Of a DNA stretch of 64,000 bases, positions 28,772 through 40,729 are shown piece after piece. How positions within the stretch are numbered: the first letter of the stretch is position 1; every line of letters starts with the position of its first letter. Where the stretch lies: contig MNCI01004529.1 in the NCBI GenBank assembly GCA_015680685.1, positions 3,317 to 67,316 of the forward strand, in the 5' to 3' direction. Source of the DNA: Gnetum montanum (taxonomy: Eukaryota > Streptophyta > Gnetopsida > Gnetales > Gnetaceae). The position numbers and the translations under genes were made by a program. Under the pieces are notes generated by a model. It was not told the DNA's origin. It saw only the letters and a program-made list of their open reading frames with translations, and did not search any database.

Positions 28772-30419
28772 CCTTTGGAAACAAATTATGGAAAATTGGC
28801 TAAGTGTTATGGATATTTCTATAGTTTTTATGTTGAGTCAACCGGGATGCGTCAAAGAATCCTGCTACATTGATGGGGATGCGTTGACATAGCTATTCAA
28901 GCCAATTTTTCATAGTAGAAATTCGAGGAACTTCAAAAGAGTCTAGAAATAAAAAAAGAGGCCAATGAAAGCTAGAAAAGCATAGAAGGATGGAAAAAAC
29001 ATGGAAGAGGGTTTTATGTTCATTAGGAGAGGAGTTTGAATTGGATTTGGATAAGTAATGCCAAAAGAAAGAAAAACTGGACATTCAGAAGGAGAAGTGA
29101 TAAAACTAATCACAAAAATGATAGAGGGATAGGAAGTTTAACTTAAATAGACCAAGGATATGCAAGTGATTCCTCCCCCCAAAGTAGGCTTATGTCAATA
29201 ATACCCTTGCATGCTCTCATCCCAAGGAGACTGTAGATCCCAAGGACGATTAATGGTCTTTTAAAGTTGAAAATCAAATCCATGTGAGAGATCATTAAAG
29301 GATTATGATACATGTCATAACAAATATATAAATCGATCATGATAAGAGGTAGTGAGGTGGTCAATGATGAGGTTATAATTATGAAAGAGAGAGAGAGAGA
29401 TGAGAAATTCTCTCATCCAGGTCACATGAAGTCCTTTTAGGACTTATGATTAAGATGATCTAATACCATCCCATCCTTAGTTAGGATCGAGTCCTTCCAT
29501 GTTCAATGGCCTTGCATTATCATATCTTGATCCTTTGACCATCGCGAATTTATGACAACCATCGAAGGATAACAACCTCTCCGAGAAAAGAGAAGCAGGA
29601 AGATAAAAAGAAAATTAGTTAGAGGAATGCCTTTGGGCATGGGTAACATGTTTTTCCAACCCCATAACTAATGCTTGTAGCCCATTATTTTTTCTAAGGT
29701 GTGTGCTATGAATTTTCATGTTATATAAATTATTTTTTCATTTTTTCATTTTTTATTAGAAATCTCATGGGAACCACACCATGCAAGACATTCTTCCTAT
29801 TATGGTCAATGGTAGGAGCGGTGAGAGACTAATGGAGAAAGTTATAAAACACCAAAGAGAAGTTGGAAATAAAATATGACAAATTCTCTTGAATTTATAC
29901 CCTTTTCCATTTCCACTTGGTCCATTCCAAGTTCATTAAGTAATAAGATCATCGATTCTTTTTAAGTTTTCATTACAGAAGGACCTCATGCTTCCAATAT
30001 GAAGAGTCTCATAGAGTTGGGTGGAATGGGTGAATGTTGTAGAATCAATGCTTGATATCATCATAAAATTAATAATCCATTAATCAAGGACATAATCCCA
30101 GGATGAAATATGATCATTTCATAATCAATCAAAACATTAAATACTATATTAATGAACTTCAAAGAGTAGTATAAGCAAGGGAAAAAACTCAGGATTCTTG
30201 ATGAACAAAAAAACATGAAAGAAAATAACCCATGAGAGAATATAAACAAGGTAAAATATATAAAATAAGTTTTAAAATATTCAAGAAAAATAAAAACATA
30301 TAAATAATGATGTAAAATAAAATGTAAAAAAATTAGATAGCCATCATAGAATGTTAACATGGGTGGCCATCTTCCCCATGACTATGTTGAAAGAAGGAGA
30401 TCTGAAAAATAAAATGTGT
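28772..30419 (-). other. B2 spacer between pol and ORF2, with internal box array
   Basis: Noncoding sequence resuming B2 after A1. Near its ORF2-side end (28831-28900) are CATYGATG-type boxes at 28831, 28850, 28868, 28882 and possibly 28895, the same core as the B2 LTR. The rest is AT-rich with a (GA)n run at about 29384-29400. ORFs at 28893-29084, 29143-29364 and 30061-30360 lack recognisable motifs and homologues in B1. Confidence 0.6.
28831..28900 (-). promoter_or_regulatory. B2 internal CATYGATG box array upstream of ORF2
   Basis: Boxes TGTTGA (28831), CGTCAA (28850), CATTGA (28868), CGTTGA (28882) and ATTCAA (28895) have minus-strand spacings of about 13, 14, 18 and 19 bp. After removing A1 the array is about 0.46-0.53 kb before the ORF2 ATG, close to the A1 internal array's distance. 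No good TATA is seen, only a ctatagaaata-like run near 28812-28824 on the minus strand. Confidence 0.45.
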
Positions 30420-31660
30420 CTACACATCTTTGGAGGCATTCATGTCACCAATTATGTGAGTTTCTAGGAAAGGTTTTATTTGTTGGATGTTAACTATCAA
30501 TCTTTTCTCTAGGCTTAAAGGGTGGTAAATTGTCATGATCCTAACAAGAAAAGTTGTATGAATGATATAATATCCTTCCCATAGTGTTTGAAATTTCATC
30601 CATAGTGGTACATGCATGGGATTCTAGTAAAGAATCTTATCTCTTAATTGAAATTTAATTTTTCTTATTCATGAGTCATGACATTGTTTGACATATGTGT
30701 TGTCCACCTCATTCATGGATAGGGTTGCCTATTGATTTTTTTCTAGCACATTCAATGTCATTAAACATTTCTTTTATGCTAGGCTCAAATTGAGGTCAAG
30801 TTCACAAGATGTTGAAAGTGTACAAAGCTCAGCTTGAATCGAAAGGGTTCGTAATTTCTATACACTAACTCATAGGAAGAATAACTAATAAGAAGTTTCC
30901 AAGTGGATCAATAGGCCCATAGAGAATCATTGAGTTTTGTCCTTTATTCGTTTTTGTATTTACTAATGGTGCATGTTAGTATTTTGGTTTTTTTCCTATT
31001 AGTAACTTAAGCTTTATCATTAGCTTGGGGGTGATAAGAAGTTGTTAATTTATGACTCACCCCTAAGTGTTGCATTAGTTTTCAAAAGGTAGCACCTGTG
31101 AAATGAGTTCCATTATTAGAAATAAGTGCCCTTAGCATTCCAAACCTATTTACCATATTTTTCTAAACAAACCATGCTATCATAGAGGACCAAGAATCAA
31201 TAACTACTATAACTTCACCTCACTTGATGCATTAGTCAACAGCTACAATGATGTATACATTTTCATTGGACATGGTGTTGATGGGTTCCATGAAGTTAAT
31301 TCCCCAAATATTGAAAGGATCTAGTGGTTAGATCCACTATTTTGACCCTTCAATCATTATAGTAATTTCTCCATCTCATTGGTAATGCTCGCATGAACAG
31401 GAAAAATGGTGGACATCCTTGAAAATTACTGGCCAGTAGTATCCTACCAAGAGGATTTCTATGAACATCCTCCCTATGTAATGGTCCCTACAAGGACCCT
31501 CATGAGTGTCCTAGAGGATTCATAGTTGATCAACTTTGGGCACACACATCATACTAAGCCATTTATGCAAACCTTGTAAAGGTTAGCCTAGATTTCCATG
31601 TAATGCTTAGATTGATGAAGAAAATATTATTTGTTCCTATTATCCAATTCTTGATATGTC
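30420..31660 (-). pseudogene. B2 integrase, broken
   Basis: The minus strand reads, in fragments, a catalytic core with IWGINFMEPINTMSNENVYI (about 31245-31305), then NRFGMLRALISNNGTHF (about 31090-31145), and a C-terminal LWEGYYIIHTTF...NIQQIKPF (30420-30617) homologous to the B1 integrase tail. The first two catalytic aspartates of the DDE triad (GIDF, ISDNG in relatives) read Asn here, both GAY to AAY changes. No chromodomain follows, consistent with the Athila/Tat group. Non-functional. Confidence 0.75.
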
Positions 31661-33400
31661 TCCTAATTGAGTAGGTAGGAAAGGAATTCCTTATACAAAT
31701 TAGAATCTTCAGGATTTTGCAATTCAACATGTTTTTCTAAGAGAAATTCATTTGGAAATTCATCACATAAAGATCCTTCATCCTCTTCATTGGTGTATTG
31801 TAATTGAGACAAGTGGTTAGTGACCACATTTTTAGCTCTCCTTTTGTCCATCATTGTGAGATCAAACTCTTGTAGAATTACTAGCCCCTGTATGACATAG
31901 GGGCTCACCATTGGTTTGTTCATGAGGAACCTATGATTTGTCTACATAAAAATTTGATATCCAAGCACATAGTACCTAAATTTTTCTAAGGCATGCACCA
32001 TCACCATAAGCTCCTTCTCTATGGTAATGTAGTTCAACTATGATCCCACACTACTTCTTCTTGCATAATGAATGTATTAAGGACAATTTTGATTAGTCAA
32101 TTATGTAAGCACAAACTCCAAAGCATAATCAGATGTATCTATCATGATGTGAAAGGTTCTAAACCAATCAAGAGTACATACAGTAAGAGTCTCTATGAGA
32201 TTTTACTTTAATTATTGGAATGATAACTCATATTCCTTAGTCTAGTTGAATGATGCATTCTTCTTTGTAAGCTCAACCGATGGCTTAGTAATTTTTGAGA
32301 AGTTTTTGATGAAGCATTAGTAGAAAAAATGTGTCCAAGAAATGACCTTACATATTTCACCATTTTAGGTTACTAGGTGATTCCTTGGATGACCTATACT
32401 TTTTTTAGGTCCACCTCAATCCCTTTTTCTAAATTCTATGCCCCAACACAATGCCTTCATAGACCATCAAATGTCTTTTCTACCAGTTAAGCTTCAAGTT
32501 AGTCACCATGCATCATTAAAGCACTTGCTCAAGATGGTCCAAGGCTTACTGAAATATGGTAACATAGGTAGAATAGTCATTTATGAAGACTTCTACCCTA
32601 GTACCAATCTACTATTGAAAGATGCTAAGAACCAAATATTAGAAGTTAGCAAGAGCATCGCATAGACTAAAAGGTGTCTTTTGGTATGCAAAAGTCCCTT
32701 ATGGACTTGTGAATGTGTTTTCTCCTAGTCCTCTAGTGTAATCTATATTTGGTTATATCCACTATAACCATCTAGAAAGCTATAATAGCAATTTCCTACT
32801 CTAGTATCCAACACTTGGTCAAAAAATGTAATGGAAAATGATCCTTAAGAGTTACCATGTTTAAGAGCTAGAAATCTATGTAGACACTTCACTTCCCTCC
32901 TTTCTTAGGTAAAATCATAAGTGGGCTAACCCATTTTCTCTTTATAATCAAATAGATAAACATCCACTATAAGCATCTAGAAAGCTATAATAGCAATGTC
33001 CTACTCTAGTATCCAACACTTGGTCGAAAAATGTAATGGAAAATGATCCTTAAGAGTTACCATGTTTAAGAGCTAGAAATCTATGTAGACACTTCACTTC
33101 CCTCCTTTCTTAGGTATAATCATGAGTGGGCTAACCCATTTTCTCTTTATAATCAAATAGATAAACCTAGACTTGAGAAGTTGTTCCACTTACTTCTTGA
33201 TAGTTTTGGATTCAACCTTCACTGCAGTTGATGGAAGAGTCTATATATATGTGGTGCTAGCATATCCATGGATCTATCCTAGTAAGTTCATGATATGACC
33301 AAGTAAGTATTGTTGATCATTTTTTCATCACCTTTAGTAGTTTCTATTTCTATTTTGAAGAAAGATTAGCATTGATGATTACCAACTTGTCATTGTTCAG
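31661..33400 (-). pseudogene. B2 reverse transcriptase-RNase H, broken
   Basis: RNase H ends in the 86-codon frame 31663-31923 (MNKPMVSPYVIQGLVILQEF...NHLSQL), matching B1 NKPMVSPRIIRWLMILQEFD. RT blocks on the minus strand include VGNCYYSFLDGYSGY (in the duplicated part, 32757-33166) and the catalytic-loop counterpart VEVFINDYSTYV near 32580, where the usual FMDD is FIND. The frame is riddled with stops. A 205-bp tandem duplication sits in the palm region. Confidence 0.75.
32757..33166. repeat. 205-bp tandem duplication inside B2 RT
   Basis: Copy 1 (32757-32961) and copy 2 (32962-33166) differ at only a handful of positions. Both encode, on the minus strand, the RT segment around VLDTRVGNCYYSFLDGYSGY. 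No N lies at the junction, so unlike the single-N blocks this may be a true duplication that happened after the element had decayed. Confidence 0.85.
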
Positions 33401-33659
33401 AAAATCATATTCAAAAGTTACCAGTAATTTTTTAGTTCGATCATGGATTTCCAAATCTTCCCAATTCATTTCACTTTGTGTGTAGAAGAGTTGACTATGG
33501 AGCTACTCTATTTCATCCCTGTTCTCAATGTAAGAACTCATGAGGCTTTCCAATGGTTCCATGTCTATTGTGGATTTAGCTTGATGATATGTTACCATCC
33601 ACTAGGTACCTTCTTAGTTTGTGGCTACTGCATACAAGCACTTCTAAATAACTACTATT

Positions 33660-34300
33660 TGGCATATTGACTACACGCTTAGATTGATGTACCATTTGTA
33701 CCCATATCTTTGAACACAATGGCACCTATGTCACTATATGTGATGCACAAAATCCTCTTCTTCTCTATTTTGTTGAATTTATTTTCCTTAGAGATTTCCA
33801 AGGAGAGATCTTGAATTACCATTTTGAAATCTATAGTGCTTAGCCATGCCCTTCCCATAATGATAGGAAAGTCCAACTTACAATTCTCTACATGAATCAT
33901 AAGGAAATTTGTAGGATAGGACCGCCCATAGATGGTGATCACAATGTCCTCCACTAACCCCAAAGGAAAAATGATGGACTAATCTACTAGCCCTAGTTTG
34001 ATAGGTCTCTTCTTAAGAGGAGGCAAGTGTTAGGTCTTGTACATTTTTTAGGAGATTAAGTCCAACCTAGAACTTGAATCCAATAAAGCTTTACATGGAT
34101 CATTCCCTATAATTTGCAGATAAATTATGAGACTTCCAAGATCAAATTGTTTCCTAGAAAGGTGACCAACCTTTATCCAATCCGTGACCACATGGATCAA
34201 CATAATAATATGGACATTAGAGGTTCTTTGGTCTGAAGGTAGCTTAAGGATATTTTCAAAGGTATATGAGGTAGGGTTAACAACCATGAGTGTCTATGAG
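33660..34300 (-). pseudogene. B2 aspartic protease, broken
   Basis: Frames 34048-34287 and 33679-33963 give the retropepsin-like region: GNDPCKALLDSSSRLDLIS, with the catalytic aspartate kept (LLDSS), then GLVEDIVITIYGRSYPTNFL and FPIIMGRAWLSTIDF, the flap/C-terminal block. B1 has a co-linear copy at 45540-46002. It would process the Gag-Pol polyprotein in particles. Stops separate the halves. Confidence 0.7.
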
Positions 34301-35324
34301 GATTTTGCAAGGCTATTTATTTTGAAAATTGATCTTTTATGATGTTTTTATTTAAAACCACTTGGATGAATATCAAGCTATAAATTTACTATACTTGCAG
34401 TGTTTCACTATTGTCGTTGTGGTAGAATTTCCCCCTACATAGGTGGAGCAAGTGGTAAGATTATGGTATTTGATGGTGCTGAAGTTGCTGAGGGATATGG
34501 AGGATGAAAAGGAAAAGGAGATTCCTCTCTTGGAGAATGTGCTCTATAATATTTTAAAGGGTTGTAGTTATGAGGAAAGGTGTCATGACTAGATAAGTCA
34601 TGAGGGAATACTTATTATTGGACATAGTAGCCATAAGAATCTGGTTTCCTATAAGAATACTGTAACCATGATGGTGACATCCCCCATGAACATGGATGTT
34701 ACCACTGGTGCTTATACTCTTGAGGTGGAAGTGGTGCTCCATTTAGATAATACATTGGTTGGTGGAATTACTACCTATAGTTACCTTTTGGGTAAGACAA
34801 CCGCTTAGATTTTTTTTGTTTTGTAAGTTTGGGATTTAATGCATATATCCTAGACCCTTGCAGATGTGACAACACTGGATAACTTCCCTTAGGATGTTCA
34901 TATTGGCAAATTTTGCATCTATCATCATTTGTTTTAAAATTTTCAATCTCTTCAATCACTACAATTTTACCCTTTCTTTGTATCTTTTTTCTCCATATGT
35001 CTTGACCACTACTCCCTTTGTCTGCTCTTTCCTTTACAATTTTTAGAGCTATTTGGAACTTCTTATCTAAGGAGTCCCACATTTTATCTACCTTAGCCAA
35101 TATCTTAATAACATATTTTTGCATCAACAAGGTCTTCCTTTGCACCACTTCATCAAGTAGTGCCTCCCCCTCTACATCATAGAAATGTACATCCCTTTTA
35201 CTAATGGAGGAATCCCTGGTATACTTCTATGCACTTTCATGTTTCTTTAACTCCCCTTCTTCTTTGGCCACTTGTTCAATCATCCTTTGAATTTGATGGG
35301 TCCACATCTCAAAAAGTCTCTTTT
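34301..35324 (-). pseudogene. B2 gag C-terminal half, cut by element C
   Basis: The minus frame 34771-35148 carries the linker (VDKMWDSLDKKFQIALKIVK) and the knuckle CKICQYEHPKGSY, in which the last cysteine is Tyr. Upstream (35150-35324), LFEMWTHQIQRMIEQVAKEE matches A1, A2 and B1 gag just after the core. Gag continues at 62575 on the other side of C. The P/Y-rich tail occupies 34301-34770. Confidence 0.7.
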
Positions 35325-36939
35325 ACAAAACACCATCAAAATTTGCATGTTGTAATCATCTTTCATCATGTAGCCTTCACCTCATGAAACCTAAGGTAAA
35401 ACTTCATTGTAAATGTAAGGATTGTAATCCATGAGGGGCAATCTCATATATTTCATACTTTTGGGACTAAAAAGTACCTGATAAGTGGTTAAGGCCTCAT
35501 CCTCTAAGTGAAAAAAGTCATATAGTGTCTATATTTAGGATTGGGTGGGTCAAAATGCCTTTGGGATGCTAAAAATGAAAATTTGATGGGTTTTACGATA
35601 GGTATACACTTTTCTACACTGGGAACACCTATAAGAAGGTAGATCTCACCTATCTCCAGTGTGGACGGGTACAACCTTCTCCCTTAGTATGGAAACTTTA
35701 CCCCTCAGCATGGAAAATTTATGCCTAGTGTGGAAACTACATGCTCATCATGGAAACTTCATGCCCAGCATGGAAACTCCATGCTTAGCCTGGAAACTTC
35801 ATGCCCAGTGTGAAAGCTTCATGCCTAGTGTGGAAACTTCATTCCAACTTGGAAACTGCATGCTTAGCATGGAAACTACATGTCCAACATGGAAACTTCA
35901 TGCCCAGTGTGGAAACTTTATGCCTATCATGGAAACTATATGCTCAACATGGAAACTTCATGCCCATCATGGAAGATCTACCTCAACATGGAAGATCTAC
36001 TCCTAGCATGGAAGATCTTCCCCAACATGGAAGATCTACTCCCAATGTAGAAGCCATCCTCCAAGCATGGATGTCATCCCCTTGTTACTATTTTCAATGA
36101 ACAGAATGGCCATGGGGTTGTGACACGTACTATAAATGGTAACCCCCCAAATTTGGACACCCACCTAACCTGAATGTTGTAGAAATTTGCAGCCAATTTT
36201 CAGCTACCATCAAGCCAATTTGCAACAAGATTTATGCCCCAAAACATTGTATAACCAAGCACTAAATACCATAAATAGGTTTTGCACTTTGGCATTTCTA
36301 AGCATTTGGCAATTTTGGCTTCCAAGAGCTCTTACAAATGTGTAGAAAAACAGCTTCTTGGAGCCTCTCAGTTTGGAGCCCCTATAGCCTTGTTATCCCC
36401 CTTGTTACCTCGCTGAGACTTGTGGGTTTTTAGTTTCTACGTTGCACTCCTAGAAATCCCAAATCCTAGTGTGGAGCATTTTGGTAGCTAGATTTTCCAC
36501 ACTTCTCAATGCCCAAGTAGCGACCAACATTGCAAAATTGGGGCAACAACAGAAGAGGTTTGATAACATTAAGAATAGCAAGACATCAATATCATGGAGT
36601 TGATTTCATCAGCTTCAACAAATCTTGAACTCTTCTCAAAGTGAACTGCCTTTGCTCTTCCATGGGTAACATTTGTACACAAATTTTGAACTCGTTCTTT
36701 ATTCTTTTCAATAAAGTTTTAAAATTCTAGTTTATGTGTAATTTTCATTTTCTTCCAAGTTTCTAGATTTGCATCATTCTTTACATTATCTATTTTGCAT
36801 TTCGTAAGTCCTTGGGTGATCTACTGAACCATCTAGGGAATCCTAAATTTCATTTTTTTGAAGGCCCTAGGGATTCAAGATTAAATCTATTACACTGGGA
36901 TTTTTAATTTTCCAACAATTTAATTTTTCAATCACTATA
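35325..36939 (+). repeat. Element C 5' LTR
   Basis: It is homologous to 61018-62574 from the AAACACCATC segment to TTTTTCAATCACTATA. The 3' copy gives the terminal TG...CA (TGAAACACC...TACTACA); in this copy both ends have mutated. It contains the 20-bp minisatellite and, after it, promoter-like and polyA-like sequence (caataaagttttaaa near 36709). Confidence 0.75.
35680..36085. repeat. 20-bp minisatellite in C 5' LTR
   Basis: About 18-20 degenerate copies of a unit like CATGGAAACTTCATGCCCAG, drifting to CATGGAAGATCTACTCCCAA at the right end. Because 20 is not a multiple of three the array stays open in several frames, which explains the 115- and 99-codon ORFs here; they are not genes. Confidence 0.85.
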
Positions 36940-36945
36940 GTTTTT

Positions 36946-36965
36946 TGGCACTAGAAGGAGGGCCT
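36946..36965 (+). other. Element C primer-binding site candidate
   Basis: TGGCACTAGAAGGAGGGCC lies six bases after the LTR end. The TGGCRC start is usual for plant Ty3/gypsy primer sites, but I cannot match the rest to a particular tRNA. Confidence 0.45.
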
Positions 36966-38982
36966 CTACCTAATTTCTGCATCCAAACCTTTTTTCCAAT
37001 TTTTTTACCACAAAGCCAACACAATAACACATCCCCCTTTTCCACCAAAACCCAACATGGAGGTTGTAAGTAATTTGGGTTTTAGAAAATTTCATGGCAG
37101 TTGCTAAAAATTTTAAAGCCAATGTTGGTATACTACCAAAACCTCATACCCCCTAATGTGAAAATCTCATAGCAAATCCAACATGGGTGTTACACCCCCC
37201 AGCATGGGTGTTTAGGTTTTGGCAAAAAATTCATAGTAGTTACTGATAATTTTCTAGTAAGGCTAATGTTGACACCCTACCAAAACCAAGATAAAACCTT
37301 TTCAAAACCAACTAAATTTTTACTTTAATTTTTGGAAAAAATTTTAAAACATACCAAAAGGGGAACCCCCCAATGCTATGTGGGAGAGTGTAAGATTTTT
37401 TATCGTTATTCCCTCCTCTCCACCTTTAGCATGGATGTTACACCAACCCCTACCTACCTACCCCTGCCCCCCTCTCCACACCTNNNNNNNNNNNNNNNNN
37501 NNNNNNNNNNNNNNNNNGCCACCACCCCCCGCCCCCACACACACACACAACCTAAACCTAGGATGTGTGTTATACCCCTCTTAGCTAGGGTTTTACCCCC
37601 TTGGATCACTCAAACCTCTTTTTGTGAATTTTTTTTCCAACAAGGTCAACATGGCCACCTACTAAAAAACCTCACCTTTGAAAAAATCAAAGTTTCTAAT
37701 TTGGTTTTTCAGCCAAAACAAAACTTTCCAAAAGGTAAACCCCCTTCCTTCAAATCTAATGTTGAAATAAAATATGTAAGACCTCCCATATTAATCCCTT
37801 TCTTTCCCCCACTACTACACCCCAGTGTAGGTGCAACTAGGAAGCCAAGAGTGGGTGGAATTTGACACCAATCTTTTTGACATTTTTAGTAAAAGGGGTA
37901 TACTCCCCTTGACCCCCACTTACTATTTATAGTAAGTGATCCATTTTCAGCCACTTTTCCTTCTTTCAACAATTTTTAAATTCCACATATTAGAATTTTC
38001 ACTTTAATTAACCTCTTATGACTCCGTTTAGTCATTTTTAACACCTTTTTATCATGTCTTTCAGCCAATCAACCATACCACCCCTTAACCTCACTAACAT
38101 GGTATCTAGCCAAGATGTAGTTTGTGTCAATGATCCAAAAGACCCTACAATAATAGAATGAAGGCAATTTCTTAGGAAAAGGGGCAAGCACTTGGATTTT
38201 GTAGTTATCAATAAGGAGTTCTACAACTTCCTTTGTGCCAAGATACAAGCTAGTTTGTTGATACCATGATCTGAATCTGATGCTAAGCATCAATTTGAAA
38301 TTATATGCTGTGATGGGAAAGAATACATTCCATCCCCTTATGACCAAATCCTCCTCATTGACTTCTATGTGTAAATGCTCATACAACTCAGAGAGGTTGA
38401 TGAGTTTAGTGAGGGAACTTGCTAGCTTAGAGAATCATCAAGAAGAGGAAGAGGATTTTAAGGCCAAACAGGAGCCAAACACCTTTATTGAAATTCTTTT
38501 CCAATATCTAGCTCCCCAAACAACCACATGAAACTCCACATTTATTACCTCATTTATGGAGTAGATCCCCTAGCCCAACTCTCCTCCTATCCATCCTACC
38601 ATGTTTGGGTTCACACCCATCATCACCACACACCAAACACAACATGTGTCTCTATCCATCTCCTTATTCTCATTAGTACCCTTTACCACACAACCTAACT
38701 TTGTTCACCCAACCATGGTGATTTCTACTTCACCATCTCCTTTTGACATACCAATGGGATTCTCATTGGGACCCTAAGCAACATAAGCATCACATACCCC
38801 ATTTGTCCCCTTTATGCCTGATGTTTTGGCATAAACATATTTCTCCTTGTTTAGCCCACATATGACCATCATAACCTAGCCTCTTCCTTCAATACTATAG
38901 CCAATTGTGAGGCCACAACCATCTCAACTACAAGTCTCAACTTTTTTCTCAACCATCACTGCAAATACTATAGCCCATGGGG
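36966..38982 (+). other. Element C leader with a possible ORF1 remnant
   Basis: Two kilobases of leader before gag. The C-rich stretch around the gap (37484-37517) with CCCC and (CA)n runs looks non-coding, so ORF 37332-37865, which spans the gap, is not trusted. From the ATG at 38057 a broken frame reads MSFSQSTIPPLNLTNMVSS, then FVVINKEFYNFLCAKIQ and FEIICCDGKEYIPSPYDQIL. Ogre-type Tat elements carry an ORF1 of unknown role upstream of gag, so this could be its remnant, but there is no specific motif. Confidence 0.35.
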
Positions 38983-40245
38983 ATGCCCCAAGGCTTGGAT
39001 CAAGCTTTCCAACTGATCTAAGACCTTAATGAAGAGCTAAAAAAACTTAAAGCCAACATAACTCAAATAGTCAAAGTTTTAGATTTCTACCAAGATGATC
39101 TTATAACCCCTATAGTGCCTCAAATAACCTTGCCCATAGGCTTTCCTATTCCAAACTTTACCAAATACAATGATGAAGGGGATTCTAATGCACATCTAGT
39201 AACCTTCCAATCTGAGTGTTTCTTTTTGCAAGCTTAGCCTCATATAGTATTAAGAATCTTTTCCATGTCTCTCAAGGGTAAGGCTCTATATTTGTATCAA
39301 ATCTTGCCTAGAGGTTCTATCTCTTCCCTTGAAGACATGATTAGTCAATTTGTTAATCACTTTAGATACAACTTGAAGCTAGATGCCATGTTGGACCAAT
39401 TAATGAAGGTAAGGTAGGGGTCACTAGAACTAATCAAAAAGTTCATTCAAACATGGAACTCAACACTCAACAAAATCCCAGAGCCTATTTTTGAAACCCA
39501 CCTCTTGGCCATTTACAAGGGAGCAATAAATGACTTTATCAAGTCAAAGCTGTACTACCTAGAGTCCCAATCACTAACCCAAGCCTTCTTACAAATCAAG
39601 AACATTAAGAAGGTAGCTTAGGCAAGCAATGACCTAGCCTACGTGGCCTACAAAAAATAACATGTAGGAAGGGATAGCAATAGGACTAAAAAAGGACATA
39701 CAACATTGGCCACAGTAGCAAAAGAGCCAAAATAGGTAGAGATGGGATCACCACCATGCAACACATCTCCTGACTCATCGCAACCATCCATGTCCTACAT
39801 CCCAAATCAACCAAACCTAAACTTTGGGTGGAAGGATAGGTCTTAGTACACTAGGTTGCTTATGAAGCCCTCTGAGCTTTTAGAATAGTTGCTTAAAGAC
39901 AATCATTTACAACATAAGCAACTATCTAAAGAAGCTCGTAAGAGGTATGATTGTCTTTGTGACATAGCTAGAGATCCAACAATAGCTACCAAAGATGATC
40001 CTAAGCTACTGAGGTACTTTAGACTGCATAAGTATTTCCATTATCATCAAATGGCTAGTCATGACATCAATTTTTGTCTAGCATTAAAGGATAACCTTTA
40101 GAAGATGATAACCCATGGAGAGTTTATAGTGAATGAGCCCAACTCTCCAAATGCTAATAATAACTTCTATACTGTGGCCTCATTCACGAAAACCAAATGG
40201 TCTTATCCTCCTAGAAAACCATTTTTCATGAGAGTACCAATGTAA
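38983..40245 (+). pseudogene. Element C gag (Tat type), broken
   Basis: Reading from MPQGLDQAFQLI, the core block has FPIPNFTKYNDEGDSNAHLV, a close parallel of the Tat/Ogre 'F..PKYDGTGDP..H' start, then RIFSMSLKGKALYLYQILPR, FVNHFRYNLKLDAMLDQL and WNSTLNKIPEPIFETHL. Near the C-terminus (39889-40101) KYFHYHQMASHDINFCLALK corresponds to the Tat zinc motif 'YCxFHxxxGHxTxxCxxLK', with the first cysteine and the glycine changed. In-frame stops occur about every 40-70 codons. It formed particles; it is no longer translatable. Confidence 0.75.
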
Positions 40246-40729
40246 ACCCAAAACACAAAGCCTAGATAGACATTTTTCATATAGGTATCACCTCCTCTAG
40301 CCCTTAATAGACCTTTCATTATATGTGTCCCCCCTTCAATGGTTTCAACATCACAACATAATCAATGAGTTGCTAATCAATGAGTTCCTTCATCTTCAAC
40401 AAGTAAGTCTACAATAACTCATGACCAAAGCCCACTTATAGTGGTCCAAAACTTAGAGGTTAGTAAGAAATCATCACCCTAATGACAATGAAAGCAACCT
40501 GTCGCCAAACCAACAAATAAGTCCACTAAAGGTAATCAACCAAGACCTACACCAAGATCAATCGCATCCATGGACAAGGGGCACAAGGCACGTACATTAC
40601 AACCCAAATCACAAACTTTAGAAAGGATGGAGGAGGTTAAGACCACTCAAACTAAAAGGTTACATGCCAAGGGGAAGAGCTAGGGTAAGATCTTCCACAA
40701 AACCATGGACCAAGCCAAACGGTTCCTTA

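Noticed and set aside
30061-30360. 99-codon hydrophobic minus ORF, as a possible membrane Env-like protein
   Set aside because: It is Phe/Leu/Ile-rich because the DNA is AT-rich; no homologue in the B1 spacer, and B2 ORF2 lies elsewhere.
35659-36100. Overlapping 115- and 99-codon ORFs with repeated 'GNFMPSMET / WKLHAQ' units, as if a repeat protein
   Set aside because: The 20-bp minisatellite lies in a non-coding LTR and opens several frames at once; the partner LTR at 61370-61735 does not keep the same frames.
37332-37865. 177-codon ORF, one of the longest in the window
   Set aside because: It runs through a 34-N gap, is C-rich low-complexity sequence in the C leader, and has no motif.
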